Below, in pieces: positions 17,448 to 27,325 of a stretch of 64,000 nt of DNA. Position 1 is the stretch's first letter. The number at the start of each line of letters is the position of its first letter. Below the pieces are notes generated by a model. It was not told the origin of the DNA and did not search any database. It saw nothing but the letters and a program-made list of their open reading frames with translations. This DNA is from Scytonema sp. UIC 10036 (lineage in GTDB: Bacteria > Cyanobacteriota > Cyanobacteriia > Cyanobacteriales > Nostocaceae), in NCBI RefSeq assembly GCF_009725235.1, contig NZ_WJFC01000047.1, positions 9,278-73,277 of the forward strand, given 5' to 3'. The translations under genes were made by a program, and so were the position numbers.

Positions 17448-17885
17448 ATGGCTAAGAACTTGCTTGTAACTATTGACACTCCCAAAAAAATATGTGGTAA
17501 TGCCAGAAAACAGTTTGAGCAATATTACCAAAAAGATACGCCTAAATTAGTTAACGCAAATGGTGAAGAAATACCTATTTCCGATAATGTTTTTAAAGTT
17601 TTACAAGAAATTTTGCCAGCACTTGAGCAGGGTAAAACAATAGTAACAATCTCCCCAGCAAATAGTGAGGTGACAACTCAAGAAGCTGCAGATATCCTGA
17701 ATGTTTCCCGTCCTTATCTCATCAAACTTTTAAACAATAATGAAATTCCTCATGTAAAAACGGGTAGTCATCGTCGGATTAAATTAAAAGACGTAATGGA
17801 CTATAAAGAAAAGAGAGAAGCCCAAACTGCTCAATCATTCAACCAACTTACGGAAATCATGCAAGACAACGGTTTATTTGACTAA
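17448..17885 (+). CDS. excisionase-type HTH antitoxin
   Basis: 145 residues. The N-terminal half is unstructured to helical. From about 70 the sequence EVTTQEAADILNVSRPYLIKLL...VKTGSHRRIKLKDVMDY is a MerR/excisionase-type winged helix that binds DNA. It is followed 30 bp later by a PIN-domain toxin gene, the usual arrangement of a type II toxin-antitoxin pair in which the antitoxin represses its own promoter. An imperfect inverted repeat (AAGAATAGGGC / GCCTATCTT) at about 17332-17363 could be its operator. Confidence 0.85.
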   Translation: MAKNLLVTIDTPKKICGNARKQFEQYYQKDTPKLVNANGEEIPISDNVFKVLQEILPALEQGKTIVTISPANSEVTTQEAADILNVSRPYLIKLLNNNEIPHVKTGSHRRIKLKDVMDYKEKREAQTAQSFNQLTEIMQDNGLFD

Positions 17886-17915
17886 GATAATAAGTAACAT
17901 TTATTGCTTTAGACT

Positions 17916-18470
17916 GTGAGAAACTTTTCTGCGCTTCTCGACGCTTGTGTTCTTTTCCCTACCTCTTTATCTGATACATTATTAACTACGGCATATAAAG
18001 GATTATATCGAGTTCATTTCTCTATTCAAATTGTAGATGAAGCGGTTCGAAACCGAGTCAAGAGGGGGAAAATGAGTCAAGCGTCTGCAGATAAATTTAA
18101 AGTAGCCTTGTTTGATGCTTTTCCTCAATCACTAGTAGAAGCGCCCAAAAATTTGGAAAACAAGGTTGAAAATCACCCAAAAGATCGTCATGTGCTAGTA
18201 TCCGCTGTTCATGTAAAAGTTGACATAATCGTTACATCAAATTTGAAGCATTTTCCTGAGTCATCTCTCTTACCTTGGGATATAGAAGCCATGCATCCAG
18301 ATGATTTCTTAATTTATCTATGCGCTCGACATGGAGATGACGTTTTGTATGATGTACTTACCAAACAAATTAGTAAGTACAAAAAACCTCCTTATACTTA
18401 TATAGAATTTTTGTCACAATTTCAGAAACAATTTTCTAGCCGAATGTTGAATTATACTCTGAACTCTTGA
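17916..18470 (+). CDS. PIN-domain toxin (probable RNase)
   Basis: 184 residues from GTG 17916. PIN-fold acidic sites are visible: Asp in ALLDACVLFP (near 8), Glu in IVDEAVRNRV (near 43), Asp in HPKDRHVLVSAV (near 92), and the VTSNLKHFP stretch (near 111) before the last acidic region. It fits the PIN_3 class of metal-dependent RNases that cleave RNA unless bound by the antitoxin encoded just upstream. The 3' end overlaps the convergent cobB gene by 35 bp. Confidence 0.85.
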   Translation: MRNFSALLDACVLFPTSLSDTLLTTAYKGLYRVHFSIQIVDEAVRNRVKRGKMSQASADKFKVALFDAFPQSLVEAPKNLENKVENHPKDRHVLVSAVHVKVDIIVTSNLKHFPESSLLPWDIEAMHPDDFLIYLCARHGDDVLYDVLTKQISKYKKPPYTYIEFLSQFQKQFSSRMLNYTLNS

Positions 18471-19923
18471 TAATTTTGCGATCAAAAAATTGTTGACAAG
18501 AGTTTAGAAACCTTTGTGGAATTTCTAAATTATCTCCCCAATGCAAGTGAATATAAGAAGCGTGTAAGGAAGACGGTAAACTCCATCCTTCATCGCCTGT
18601 AAATTCTTGAGAATCATAGCGGTAAGTTTGAAAGAGCGATCGCTCTGGAGTTAATGTTAAACGGGAACGATGAAACTCATGCCCGCAAACAGTGTTACCT
18701 GCACGGACTAACAAGCTATCGTGTTGGGCAATTGCTCGACGATACCCTAATGTCAGACGCTTATCCATAACAGCTGTTGTTGGCAAAACTCCTACCATTG
18801 ACCAAGATTTCCCTTCAAAATTAATAATTTCCTTGCACAAGTACATTAAGCCCCCACACTCGGCTATTGTCGGCATTCCAGCAACAATAGCTGAGTAAAC
18901 TGCTGTCAGAACGTTGCTATTTTCTGCTAATTGCCGTGCGAAAACTTCTGGAAAACCTCCTCCAAAATACATTCCTTGAACGTTTTTTGGCAGTTCGGTA
19001 TCTTCTAAGGGACTCCAAAAAACGAGTTCTGCACCTAGCTCTTGCAGTAGATCGAGATTGTCTTGGTAGTAAAAATTGAAAGCGCGATCGCGTGCAATTG
19101 CTATTTTAATAGGGAGTGGGGAGTAGGGAGTGGGGAATGGGGGGAATTGTGTTTCCTTGTCTCTGTGTTTTGTTGTCTTTAATAGTGGTAGCAAGCGTTC
19201 CCAATCAAAGCAAGAATCTCCTAAATCGGCGAGTCGGTTAATCAAAGCATCCATTTGAGGGAGCTCTGCTGTGGGGACTAAACCCAAATGGCGATCCGGA
19301 ATTGTAATGTTGTCTTCGCGTCGTAAAACTCCCAGTATTGGTAACTGTAAGGGTTCGAGAGCATTTTTGAGAAGATCGAGGTGGCGATCGCTTCCCACGC
19401 GATTTAAGATGACACCAACAATCTTCACTGCGGGATCGTAAGAACGATAACCGTGAGCTATTGCTGCTACAGAACCAGATAATCGACTGCTATCGATCAC
19501 CAGGACTACAGGTAAATCTAACAGCTTTGCGATATGGGCAGTACTGGCGATTGGGGATTGGCGATTGGGGATTGGCGATTGATATTTTTTCTCCATTTCT
19601 TGTTCCCAATCCCCAGTACCCAGTCTCCAATCCCTAATTCCTACTCCATCAAACAATCCCATCACGCCTTCGACTATAGCATATTCACTGCTTTGAGCGT
19701 GATTTATAAAACAATTTTGTACGTAAATTTCCGAAGTTAACACTGGGTCTAAATTACGACAAGCACGACCAGTGACATACTGGTGAAACATGGGATCGAT
19801 ATAATCCGGTCCAACTTTAAAAGACTGTACTTGAAGACCGCGACGACACAAAGACGCTAAAAAGGTGAGCGTGACTGTCGTCTTGCCCACCCCACTTCGT
19901 TCTCCAGCGATAATTAAAGGCAT
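18436..19923 (-). CDS. cobB: CobB/CbiA, cobyrinic acid a,c-diamide synthase
   Basis: 495 residues. The ATP-binding loop AGERSGVGKTTV is at the N-terminus, followed by the FKVGPDYIDP motif, the VEGVMGLFDG motif, and a C-terminal class I glutamine amidotransferase domain with catalytic Cys in IAECGGLMYL. It amidates the a and c side chains of (hydrogeno)byrinate in cobalamin synthesis. Two insertions are repeat-derived and absent from the family: about 30 residues after GLFDGVG (RDWRLGTGDWEQ...PIPNRQSPI) and about 14 after KTTKHRDKET (FPPFPTPYSPLP). Both keep the frame. The gene feeds the same cofactor that NrdJ in this window needs. Confidence 0.93.
   Translation of the reverse strand: MPLIIAGERSGVGKTTVTLTFLASLCRRGLQVQSFKVGPDYIDPMFHQYVTGRACRNLDPVLTSEIYVQNCFINHAQSSEYAIVEGVMGLFDGVGIRDWRLGTGDWEQEMEKKYQSPIPNRQSPIASTAHIAKLLDLPVVLVIDSSRLSGSVAAIAHGYRSYDPAVKIVGVILNRVGSDRHLDLLKNALEPLQLPILGVLRREDNITIPDRHLGLVPTAELPQMDALINRLADLGDSCFDWERLLPLLKTTKHRDKETQFPPFPTPYSPLPIKIAIARDRAFNFYYQDNLDLLQELGAELVFWSPLEDTELPKNVQGMYFGGGFPEVFARQLAENSNVLTAVYSAIVAGMPTIAECGGLMYLCKEIINFEGKSWSMVGVLPTTAVMDKRLTLGYRRAIAQHDSLLVRAGNTVCGHEFHRSRLTLTPERSLFQTYRYDSQEFTGDEGWSLPSSLHASYIHLHWGDNLEIPQRFLNSCQQFFDRKIIKSSEYNSTFG
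19546..19640. repeat. in-frame repeat insertion inside cobB
   Basis: Units of GATTGGGGATTGGC and CAATCCCCAGTACCCAG lie inside the cobB frame and encode about 30 extra residues between two conserved motifs. A second, shorter CCCCACTCCC-type insertion lies near 19112-19142. Confidence 0.8.
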
Positions 19924-19925
19924 TG

Positions 19926-20047
19926 CTAATGGCTAATTGCTAATAGTTAATTGCTAATTGCTTTTTATACCATTAGCCATTAGCCATTAGCCATTAGCCA
20001 TTAGCCATTAGCCATTAGCCATTAGCCATTAGCCATTAGCCATTAGC
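19926..20047. repeat. long STRR array, CATTAGC heptamer
   Basis: About eleven near-perfect tandem CATTAGC units (19969-20047), preceded by TAATTGC/TAATGGC units. It fills the opcA-cobB gap. The last unit supplies the codons Ala-Asn-Gly and the TAA stop of opcA. Confidence 0.93.
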
Positions 20048-21409
20048 CAACTTAAGTGCCTGAGATGTAACTGCAAGACTTTCTTCCAAAAGTGCTTCGC
20101 GACCCCAACGTTGAACTTGTTGACTTAATAAAACTTCTGCTTTTTGCTCGGAAAGGGAAGTTACGTGTTCAAACAAACCTTGTGCTTGAGCACCACCTTG
20201 TGTTTCCAACCGCATACAACCACCTGTCTCAGAACAAATGAGGGTTCCGCAGTTGGCTTGGGGATTGGTGGAACTAAGACGCAAAGCAATTAAGTCACCG
20301 GGAATATCGCCTACATCAGCAACTGGTACGCCTGCTAACTCTGCTTCTACTTGTCTTTGTTCTGGTGTCAGGAAGCTAACTCGCGTGATATCGTAATCTC
20401 CACTTTCTTTTTGATAAGAAACGGGACGCCATTGCAATCTGCTTGCCAACCACCCCAAATATAAGAGTGCTTGTACGGAACTGCCTTTTTCGTAATCGAT
20501 ATTAACTCTATCAATTTCTGATAAAGCAGCACGACGTTGTGGTGGATCGTAAGCTTCAGCTGTTAACTCTTGCCATCCTGAAAGACGACGCCAGTTAAGA
20601 TCGGCTATAGGCACACCATTGTCTACTAACTCCTGCAAGTTAAGTAGATCGTTTTCTGGCTCGTTAAAGTAACAGGAATCAACGATGACGTTGTTACAAA
20701 CGCCTGACAGTCTCTTAAATAATGGGTTGTTTATATCTGGTGTTCCCTTCCACCAAAGGAACTTGGGCAACCCACCAATCAATAACGCTTGAAGCATCCC
20801 GCCTATTCTTTCCAAAGCGGCTGCGGTTCCTGTAAGAGTAATATACTCACAGCAGACGAGAGTATTTGAAGACTGTTTTTGGATGGGGCAGTAGGCAGAA
20901 ACTTGAGCCTTGACACCAGTGTCTTCACCTGCTATTGGAGACAGGTTAATAATTCGGCATGGGTTGCGGATGGCTATTTCATCTGCAATGGTGGGGCTTG
21001 CAGCACTTGAGCCATAGGAAACTGTACCATTGCCATCAACAGTCGCACCATTGGTATGGCGTTTGGCAAATTCTTCCCGCAGTAGGGCAATGGTTTCTTC
21101 TGTTGCTGTTCCAGTCTCAGCTAATCCGTGCTTTTTTTGTAACTCCTTCAATGCTGCTTGCATCTGAGGTCCGAAAATACCATCAATGGGACCATGGTAA
21201 TATCCCAATGTTGCTAACAGAAGCTGAGTTTCTTCTGGTTCGTATACCACTAAAGTAAATGTGGTTGCCCTTGTAGCAGCAGGAAGCGTACCATCCTCGC
21301 CAGCAATGCCATAACTTTGCCAAATTTGACTGAGTTCCGCATCAATTTCTGTGAGCGAAACATCTTTGGGTGCTTGAAGTGAAAAAATTGTAGGAGCTTG
21401 GGAAGTCAT
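20036..21409 (-). CDS. opcA: OpcA, glucose-6-phosphate dehydrogenase assembly protein
   Basis: 457 residues. OpcA is the allosteric activator of glucose-6-phosphate dehydrogenase in cyanobacteria and links its activity to redox state. An N-terminal peptidoglycan-binding-like helical region (LLATLGYYHGPIDGIFGPQMQAALKELQ, about 63-92) is followed by the OpcA domain. The latter holds the LPKFLWWKGTPD segment and conserved cysteines (CRIINLSP, YCPIQ, CGTLICSETGGC). It follows zwf, as in other Nostocales. The last codons and stop come from the downstream STRR. Confidence 0.95.
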   Translation of the reverse strand: MTSQAPTIFSLQAPKDVSLTEIDAELSQIWQSYGIAGEDGTLPAATRATTFTLVVYEPEETQLLLATLGYYHGPIDGIFGPQMQAALKELQKKHGLAETGTATEETIALLREEFAKRHTNGATVDGNGTVSYGSSAASPTIADEIAIRNPCRIINLSPIAGEDTGVKAQVSAYCPIQKQSSNTLVCCEYITLTGTAAALERIGGMLQALLIGGLPKFLWWKGTPDINNPLFKRLSGVCNNVIVDSCYFNEPENDLLNLQELVDNGVPIADLNWRRLSGWQELTAEAYDPPQRRAALSEIDRVNIDYEKGSSVQALLYLGWLASRLQWRPVSYQKESGDYDITRVSFLTPEQRQVEAELAGVPVADVGDIPGDLIALRLSSTNPQANCGTLICSETGGCMRLETQGGAQAQGLFEHVTSLSEQKAEVLLSQQVQRWGREALLEESLAVTSQALKLANG

Positions 21410-21413
21410 AGTA

Positions 21414-21509
21414 ATAATTGCTAATTGTTAATTGCTAATGGCTAATTGCTAATGGCTAATAGTTAATTGCTTGTTCTAACAATTAGCTATTAGCTATTAG
21501 CTATTAGCA
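21414..21509. repeat. STRR arrays between zwf and opcA
   Basis: Tandem AATTGCT/AATGGCT units, then TAGCTAT units, fill the gap between two co-oriented operon genes. Confidence 0.9.
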
Positions 21510-23039
21510 CTACAGTCTCCGCCAACGGCGACTATCTTGGTTAATCAAGAGTTCTGCTTCAGCTGGTTCCCAAGTACCGGCTTCATATTTGGGAACTGTT
21601 GCCGGATCTGCAGGTGCATCCCACACTGAAAGCACTGGTGTGACTACCTGCCAAGCCGCTTCCACTTCATCTGCTCTTGTAAATAATGATTGGTCGCCCA
21701 TCATACAATCTAGCAGCAAGCGATCGTATGCATCGGAGGTTGCTGCAATTCCGAAGGAACCGTATGTAAAGTCCATGTCAACGGAACGAGTCCGGAATTC
21801 TGCCCCAGGCATTTTCACCTCGAAACGTAAAGAAATTCCTTCGTTTGGTTGAATCCGCATTGCTAAAATGTTACTACCCATCTGTTGGGCAGCTGACGGA
21901 AACATCCGAGAGGGAACTTCACGGAAGTGGATAGAAATCTCACTAACTTTTTTTGGCATCCGCTTACCAGTCCGCAGGTAGAACGGTACTCCTTGCCAGC
22001 GCCAGTTATCAACCAAGAACTTCACTGCTACATAGGTAGGTGTTGTCGATCCAGGATTAACCCCTGGTTCTTCATGATACCCAGGCACGGGTTTCCCTTT
22101 CATCCAGCCCGCACTGTACTGACCCCGTACTGCTGAACGTTGTAAATTTTGAATATCAGCTAAACGAGTTGCTTGCAGAACTTTTACTTTCTCTGTCCGC
22201 AGACTGTCGGCATCTAAAGCATTTGGTGGTTCGATCGCTGTTAAGCAGAAAAGTTGCATGAGGTGGTTTTGCAACATATCCCGCAATGCACCAGAACTTT
22301 CATAATACCCTGCGCGGTCTTCCACGCCTACTGTTTCAGCTACAGTAATCTGAACGTGGTCAACAAAGCGACGGTTCCATAGTGGTTCAAAAATGGCGTT
22401 GGCAAAGCGGAATACCAACAGGTTTTGAACTGTTTCTTTACCTAAGTAGTGGTCAATCCGGTAAACTTGGCTTTCGTGGCAATATTTCTGTACCACTCTG
22501 TTCAAGCTTTGAGCAGAGGCTAAATCCCGACCAAAGGGTTTTTCAATCACCAAACGATGCTTGTACGGGTCTTCTAACATACCCGCATTTCCAAGTTGCT
22601 TAATACCCTCAGCAAAGAATTTTGGCGCAACGGAAAGATAGAAAATTCTATTTCCTCTTGTACCGCGTTTTTCGTCTAATTCAGTTAATAAATTATTCAG
22701 CTTTTGGTAGCTTTCTGGGTTGTCCATATCCCCAGAACAATAATACAAACCTTGGGAGAAATCTTGCCACAGCCCTTCTGGACCTAGCCCATCAGAAAAC
22801 TCCTCAATACCCTGGCGCATTTGTTCGCGGAAGTAATCGTGAGTCCAGTCTCTCCGCGCTACGCCAACTATAGTGGTTTCGGGGGGAATACGCCGTTCTT
22901 TGCGTAATTTGTAAAGCGCCGGCACGAGTTTGCGCTGAGTTAAATCACCGGAAGCACCATAGATAACTATAATCTGAGGTTCGGGCATCCGTTGCTGTTG
23001 CAAACCAACCCGCAACGGGTTTTCTAGGAATGTGACCAT
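21510..23039 (-). CDS. zwf: glucose-6-phosphate 1-dehydrogenase
   Basis: 509 residues, normal length. The NADP-binding loop is [19 protein letters not shown] (near 24-42) and the active-site signature is RIDHYLGKE (near 195-203). It oxidises glucose-6-phosphate in the first step of the oxidative pentose phosphate path, which supplies NADPH in the dark and in heterocysts. It lies downstream of fbp and tal and upstream of its activator opcA on the same strand. Confidence 0.98.
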   Translation of the reverse strand: MVTFLENPLRVGLQQQRMPEPQIIVIYGASGDLTQRKLVPALYKLRKERRIPPETTIVGVARRDWTHDYFREQMRQGIEEFSDGLGPEGLWQDFSQGLYYCSGDMDNPESYQKLNNLLTELDEKRGTRGNRIFYLSVAPKFFAEGIKQLGNAGMLEDPYKHRLVIEKPFGRDLASAQSLNRVVQKYCHESQVYRIDHYLGKETVQNLLVFRFANAIFEPLWNRRFVDHVQITVAETVGVEDRAGYYESSGALRDMLQNHLMQLFCLTAIEPPNALDADSLRTEKVKVLQATRLADIQNLQRSAVRGQYSAGWMKGKPVPGYHEEPGVNPGSTTPTYVAVKFLVDNWRWQGVPFYLRTGKRMPKKVSEISIHFREVPSRMFPSAAQQMGSNILAMRIQPNEGISLRFEVKMPGAEFRTRSVDMDFTYGSFGIAATSDAYDRLLLDCMMGDQSLFTRADEVEAAWQVVTPVLSVWDAPADPATVPKYEAGTWEPAEAELLINQDSRRWRRL

Positions 23040-23069
23040 AACAAGTTTGGTTGTGAGTTTTGTGATAAC

Positions 23070-23146
23070 GGGGATTGCTAATTGCTAATTGCTAATTGCT
23101 AATTGTTCGTTGCCTTAGCGATTAGCCATTAGCCATTAGCCATTAA
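23070..23146. repeat. STRR arrays between tal and zwf
   Basis: TAATTGC and ATTAGCC heptamer units fill the gap. The tal stop TAG is immediately adjacent to the first unit. Confidence 0.9.
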
Positions 23147-24292
23147 CTAAACAGGTGACAACTGTCTTACCTTAGTTTCTAAGGATTTCATCAACGATTC
23201 AAAGGGCTTGACAAACTTATCAATACCTTCAGTGAGAAGTTCATCCATGACAGCATTGAGATCGATGTTGATGTCTGGATCTTTGAGGCTTTCGATGAGT
23301 TGATACACTTCTTCTACTCCTGTTTCCACACGATTGGCTACATTGCAGTGGTCGGCACAAGCGTCTATGGTTACAGGTGGTAGGGTGTTTACGGTGTCGG
23401 GACCGATTAACTCATCAACATACATCACGTCGCTGTAATTGGGGTCTTTGGTGCTAGTGCTTGCCCATAACAAGCGTTGCGCTTGAGCACCTTTGGCTGC
23501 CAATGCTTTCCAACGTTCGTCGTTGATAATCTTTTTGTACTCTTGATAAGCAATTTTGGCGTTAGCGATCGCGACTTTTCCTTTCACTGCTTTTAGCTTA
23601 GCTTCTACAGTGATATCGTCAACGCCTTTTTGCAATTTAGCATCTATCTTACCATCAATGTTGGTATCTATCCGACTGAGGAAGAAACTGGCAACAGAGG
23701 CAATTTTACTAATATCTTTACCTTCTGCAACTCGTCTTTCCAAGCCCCGAATGTAAGCCCAAGCAGTATTGATATAGCTTTGAACGGAGAACAGCAAGGT
23801 TACGTTGACGCTGATGCCTTCGTAAATTGCTTGCTCAACAGCTGGCAAACCCGCTTCTGTACCGGGAATTTTAATCATGAGATTTTCCCGTGCAATTTCT
23901 TTGTAGTAGCGGCGTGCTTCTTTAGTTGTTGACTCAGTATCATGAGCAATGGTTGGCGGTACTTCTATACTGACATAACCATCCAATCCCTTAGTTGCAT
24001 CATAAACACGACGTAAAATATCACACGCATTGCGGATATCTGCAAAAGCTAGGGACTCGTAAATTTTGTATGTTGGAAATCCAGCACGGATTCCTGATTC
24101 AATATCAGCATCATAAATAGCATTCCCAGCGATCGCTTTTTCAAAAATAGCTGGGTTAGAAGTAATCCCACAGATTCCTTTGTTTTCAACCAAGTCCTTG
24201 AGTTCACCCGATTGAACAATGTCACGGCTCAAATTATCCATCCAGATACTTTGACCGAGTTCTTTAATCTCTAGTAATTGATTAGTCGTCAT
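23147..24292 (-). CDS. tal: transaldolase
   Basis: 381 residues, the long type found beside zwf in cyanobacteria. The Schiff-base lysine lies in LMIKIPGTEAGL (near 138-149) and an early conserved motif is GICGITSNPAIFEKAI. It interconverts sugar phosphates in the non-oxidative pentose phosphate branch. It sits between fbp and zwf in the conserved order fbp-tal-zwf-opcA. Confidence 0.96.
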   Translation of the reverse strand: MTTNQLLEIKELGQSIWMDNLSRDIVQSGELKDLVENKGICGITSNPAIFEKAIAGNAIYDADIESGIRAGFPTYKIYESLAFADIRNACDILRRVYDATKGLDGYVSIEVPPTIAHDTESTTKEARRYYKEIARENLMIKIPGTEAGLPAVEQAIYEGISVNVTLLFSVQSYINTAWAYIRGLERRVAEGKDISKIASVASFFLSRIDTNIDGKIDAKLQKGVDDITVEAKLKAVKGKVAIANAKIAYQEYKKIINDERWKALAAKGAQAQRLLWASTSTKDPNYSDVMYVDELIGPDTVNTLPPVTIDACADHCNVANRVETGVEEVYQLIESLKDPDINIDLNAVMDELLTEGIDKFVKPFESLMKSLETKVRQLSPV

Positions 24293-24313
24293 AATTGTAC
24301 CTGTTTTATGTTC

Positions 24314-24421
24314 ATTGCTAACTGCTAACTGCTAATAGCTAATTGCTGATTGCTAATTGCACTATTAACCATTAGCCATTAGCCATTAGCCATTAGCCAT
24401 TAGCCATTAGCCATTAGCCGT
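24314..24421. repeat. STRR arrays between fbp and tal
   Basis: TAACTGC/TAATTGC units followed by about eight ATTAGCC units. The array touches the TAA stop of fbp, which reads into TTAACGGCTAATGG. Confidence 0.9.
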
Positions 24422-25470
24422 TAATGCCCATTCTGAATAAAAGACTCTACCTTTGCTACATCCTTTGGACTACCAATAATCAAAGGAGTGCGTTGATGCA
24501 GTTTCTTTGGCACCACATCTAAAATCGACTTATGTCCTGTAGTTGCGCGACCACCTGCTTGCTCGATCACAAACGCTAAAGGAGCAGATTCATATAGTAA
24601 ACGCAATTTCCCTTCTGGTTTTGGTAGCGTTCCTGGGTAAAGAAATACACCACCTTGCAACAATATTCTGTGGATATCGCTTACCATCGCTCCACTATAG
24701 CGAGCTGTGTAACCCTCAGTTCTATGAACGTAGCGGATGTACTCTCTAATTGGTTCATCCCATTGCCAAAAGTTACCCTCATTAACGCTGTATACGGAAC
24801 CATGGTCGGGAATGCGAATGTTCTCCTCAGTCAGGATAAACTCTCCTAAACTGGGGTCAAGGGTAAATGAGTGAACGCCCTTACCTATAGTATAGATCAG
24901 CATTGTGCTGGGACCGTAGAGTATGTATCCTGCAGCAATTTGGTTGCGTCCTGGAGCCAGTAAATCTCGTGCTTCTCCGTCAAGATCTGTTCCTTCTTGT
25001 TGCCGAATCGAGAAGATAGAACCCAAACTGAGATTTGTATCAGTATTCGATGAGCCATCAATAGGATCGTATAGCAGAGTGTAGCGACCGATGGGACAGT
25101 TTTCAGGAATGTAATAAGGTTTTTCCATTTCCTCAGAAGCCAAGCGACATACTAAACCGCTTTGCTTGAACACTGAGATAAAAACATCATTGGCATAGAC
25201 ATCCATTTTTTTAACGGATTCTCCCTGTACGTTCACTTCCCCGGTAAATCCAAGAACCCCTTCCATTAAGCCTGCACGGCTGAGACGACGTGCAACTAGC
25301 TTACCAGCCAGAGCAATTCGATTCATCAACGTACTCAAATCCTGTGCTTCTGGCGAAAAGCTCTGAAGTTGCTGTAGGACATGACGGGATAATGTAGTAC
25401 AATCACGGTCTAACGCCCGGTCTGCGGCTTCATTATTGAGCGGCTCCAAAGATTCTGGCGCTTTAGTCAT
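24421..25470 (-). CDS. fbp: fructose-1,6-bisphosphatase class I
   Basis: 349 residues. The metal and substrate site [10 protein letters not shown] (near 135-144) and the sugar-phosphate region ([33 protein letters not shown]) are intact. It removes the 1-phosphate of fructose-1,6-bisphosphate in gluconeogenesis and the Calvin cycle, feeding hexose phosphate to the oxidative pentose phosphate enzymes encoded downstream. It is the first gene of the operon; the 527-bp upstream gap should hold the main promoter. Confidence 0.97.
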   Translation of the reverse strand: MTKAPESLEPLNNEAADRALDRDCTTLSRHVLQQLQSFSPEAQDLSTLMNRIALAGKLVARRLSRAGLMEGVLGFTGEVNVQGESVKKMDVYANDVFISVFKQSGLVCRLASEEMEKPYYIPENCPIGRYTLLYDPIDGSSNTDTNLSLGSIFSIRQQEGTDLDGEARDLLAPGRNQIAAGYILYGPSTMLIYTIGKGVHSFTLDPSLGEFILTEENIRIPDHGSVYSVNEGNFWQWDEPIREYIRYVHRTEGYTARYSGAMVSDIHRILLQGGVFLYPGTLPKPEGKLRLLYESAPLAFVIEQAGGRATTGHKSILDVVPKKLHQRTPLIIGSPKDVAKVESFIQNGH

Positions 25471-25997
25471 TCATATGTCCTCCCGTTCATAGTGGGTATT
25501 TACTGAGTTCATCCCGTGCGTCACAACTGTTGGTTGCTGCCTCTATCTTAGAAAGGTAAACTGACCACTGAAATGGGTTTTTAGATAAACTAAAGAATCA
25601 ATTCCAAATTACAGCTATACCAAGCCGAAATCCTAATTTGGAATGGTATACACAGTAAATATACTTATTAATTCCGGGTGTCGAGCGCTGTTGCCTTTCA
25701 TCCTGTAGGTAGAGAGGTCAGCTTGATAGCTCGCTACAATTGCTAGTGAATCACAAAGCATATTAATCCTACTGTTATTCAAGCACCCACTCGCTGGGAA
25801 AGTTGTCTCTTAGTTGGTTTATCTGTGCCAAACCTACTCTAGCAAAGCACAATGTGGCAAGTTGTGACCTGTCTCACTTTGTCACAACTTGCGGTTAGCA
25901 CTCCTAATTTAAGTGCAAAGAACAACTGTTTCTAGAAAACTTAGCAGTTTATGGCTTGCGTAACTAGAAGACAATTTGCTATCATCGTATTCTGCTT
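25471..25997. other. fbp upstream region with a 12-bp perfect hairpin
   Basis: No gene is visible. The strongest structure is a perfect 12-bp inverted repeat, GCAAGTTGTGAC (25857-25868) and GTCACAACTTGC (25881-25892) with a 12-nt loop, about 110 bp downstream of the RRM gene on its strand. It may be the RRM terminator or a protein site. A second imperfect pair (CCAAATTA / TAATTTGG) lies near 25605-25644. Confidence 0.5.
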
Positions 25998-26300
25998 TTA
26001 ATAAGACTCTTGTTTTTTCGCCCAACTACCTCGTCGGTTGCCATTGCCATTATTTTCTTCTCGTGGCTTGGCTTTATTGACTCTGAGTTGACGACCCATC
26101 CATTCTGCGCCATCTAATTCTGATATGGCAGCATCCTCTTGGGTGTCTTCATTCATGTCAACGAAAGCAAAACCTCGGAGACGTCCTGTTTCGCGATCGG
26201 TAGGTAAAACAACTCTTTTGACCTCGCCGTATTCTGCAAATACAACTTTTAAGTCTTCTTCAGTGGCGCGGTAGGAAAGATTTCCAACGTAAATAGTCAT
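25998..26300 (-). CDS. RRM-type RNA-binding protein (RbpA-like)
   Basis: Start at ATG 26298-26300 gives 100 residues beginning MTIYVGNLSY, the usual start of the family; an upstream frame extension is not typical. One RNA recognition motif shows RNP2 IYVGNL and RNP1 RGFAFVDM, followed by a short Asn/Gly/Arg tail. Cyanobacterial Rbp proteins are small RNA-binding proteins, many induced by cold. The 436-bp upstream gap is consistent with the long regulated leaders of cold-induced rbp genes. Confidence 0.93.
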   Translation of the reverse strand: MTIYVGNLSYRATEEDLKVVFAEYGEVKRVVLPTDRETGRLRGFAFVDMNEDTQEDAAISELDGAEWMGRQLRVNKAKPREENNGNGNRRGSWAKKQESY

Positions 26301-26736
26301 GTGAATCACGTAAGTCGCAACGAAGAACGAAAAACTCAGCATAAAGGTACAGGTAAAACCAACAGCAAATACTGCTTTAGGATCATCTGACTTGCAGGTA
26401 GAAAAGTGTGTAATGAAGGTGTAACTTAGGGCAGTTACGTCATTACAAAGTTCCCATCTGTTAAGCTAAGTTTTCGCATACGCTCATATCATAACCGATC
26501 GCGTTGTTTTTCAAAGTATGAGATTTTACAAACATATATAAGATATAATCAGACTCGCTTATATACCATGGTTTTTCTATGGTTAATAGAAATTTATTGA
26601 GATTTTTCTAAGCTTTAGGACAAAAATCTACCTATTTCTATAGATGCGAAATTTACTTTTTAGTAATTATTTAACCTAAGTTAAGGGTAAGGCAAGTTCA
26701 TCGCCAAACCCTTACCCAACTTACGGCCTTCAAATG
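26301..26736. other. intergenic leader region of the RRM gene
   Basis: 436 bp, AT-rich, without a coding frame I would support. On the minus strand it is the promoter and possible long 5' leader of the RRM gene. Confidence 0.35.
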
Positions 26737-26955
26737 TTAGTCAATAGAGATTGTTTGTGGACCATTTGCTTTGCCATTCTGTGCCTGAGTGGTTGCAGCA
26801 GTGTAAGTATTTGCACCTAATTGTTGGGAAAGCCAACTTTTAACGGGGTCATCTGCAAGGTTTAGTTTTAACACCCCAGAGACAAATCCACCCATAAAGG
26901 AAATTGGGTGTTGGGTAAGTTCTTTAAATATTGGTGTTAATTCTTGAAGGAACAT
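26737..26955 (-). CDS. small conserved cyanobacterial protein (72 aa)
   Basis: ATG 26953-26955, with GGGAGA upstream, opens a 72-residue protein (MFLQELTPIFKEL...). The longer frame upstream is repeat-derived (PPTPYPLIF) and is not used. The first 40 residues look helical and amphipathic (ELTPIFKELTQHPISFMGGFVSGVLKL), then a short Ala/Thr/Asn tail. Similar small proteins occur in related cyanobacteria, with no function I can assign. Confidence 0.7.
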   Translation of the reverse strand: MFLQELTPIFKELTQHPISFMGGFVSGVLKLNLADDPVKSWLSQQLGANTYTAATTQAQNGKANGPQTISID

Positions 26956-27325
26956 AATGAGTCTCCCAGTACTGTAGTTAAAAATTAGGGGGTAGGGAGT
27001 AGGGGGTAGGGAAGAAGGAAATCCCCGCACCCTCGTATCCTGGGGAAGAAGGAGACCCCCTCATCGCCGTACCCTCGTTCCCAGGCTCAGCCTGGGAATG
27101 CCTTAGTAGGAGGCTCCGCCTCCCGTGTTTAATGAAGTTGTAAAGCAGGGTGGGTCATGCCCACAAATATCATACTACGCGTAATCTCGCCAGAAGGTTG
27201 AGGCAGAGCCTCGTCAGCTGCATTCCCAGCCTGAGGCTGGGAACGAGAATGGGCTGGGAACGAGAATGGGCTAACAACGAGAGATGGGCTAACATTCCCA
27301 GGCGGAGGCTGGGAACGAGAGAACC
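26956..27325. repeat. dispersed CTCGTTCCCAGG-type repeats
   Basis: The gap carries GGGTAGGGAGTAGG units followed by several copies of an inverted-repeat family: CGTTCCCAGGCT..., AGCCTGGGAATG and GGAGGCTCCGCCTCC. Copies recur at 48358-48575 and 61236-61300. No gene is seen. Confidence 0.8.

Noticed and set aside
19926..20047. CRISPR-like array
   Set aside because: Units are 7 bp and directly adjacent without spacers; these are STRRs. No cas gene is present.
25640..25780. Possible tRNA-like stretch upstream of fbp
   Set aside because: No T-loop and acceptor pairing could be built.
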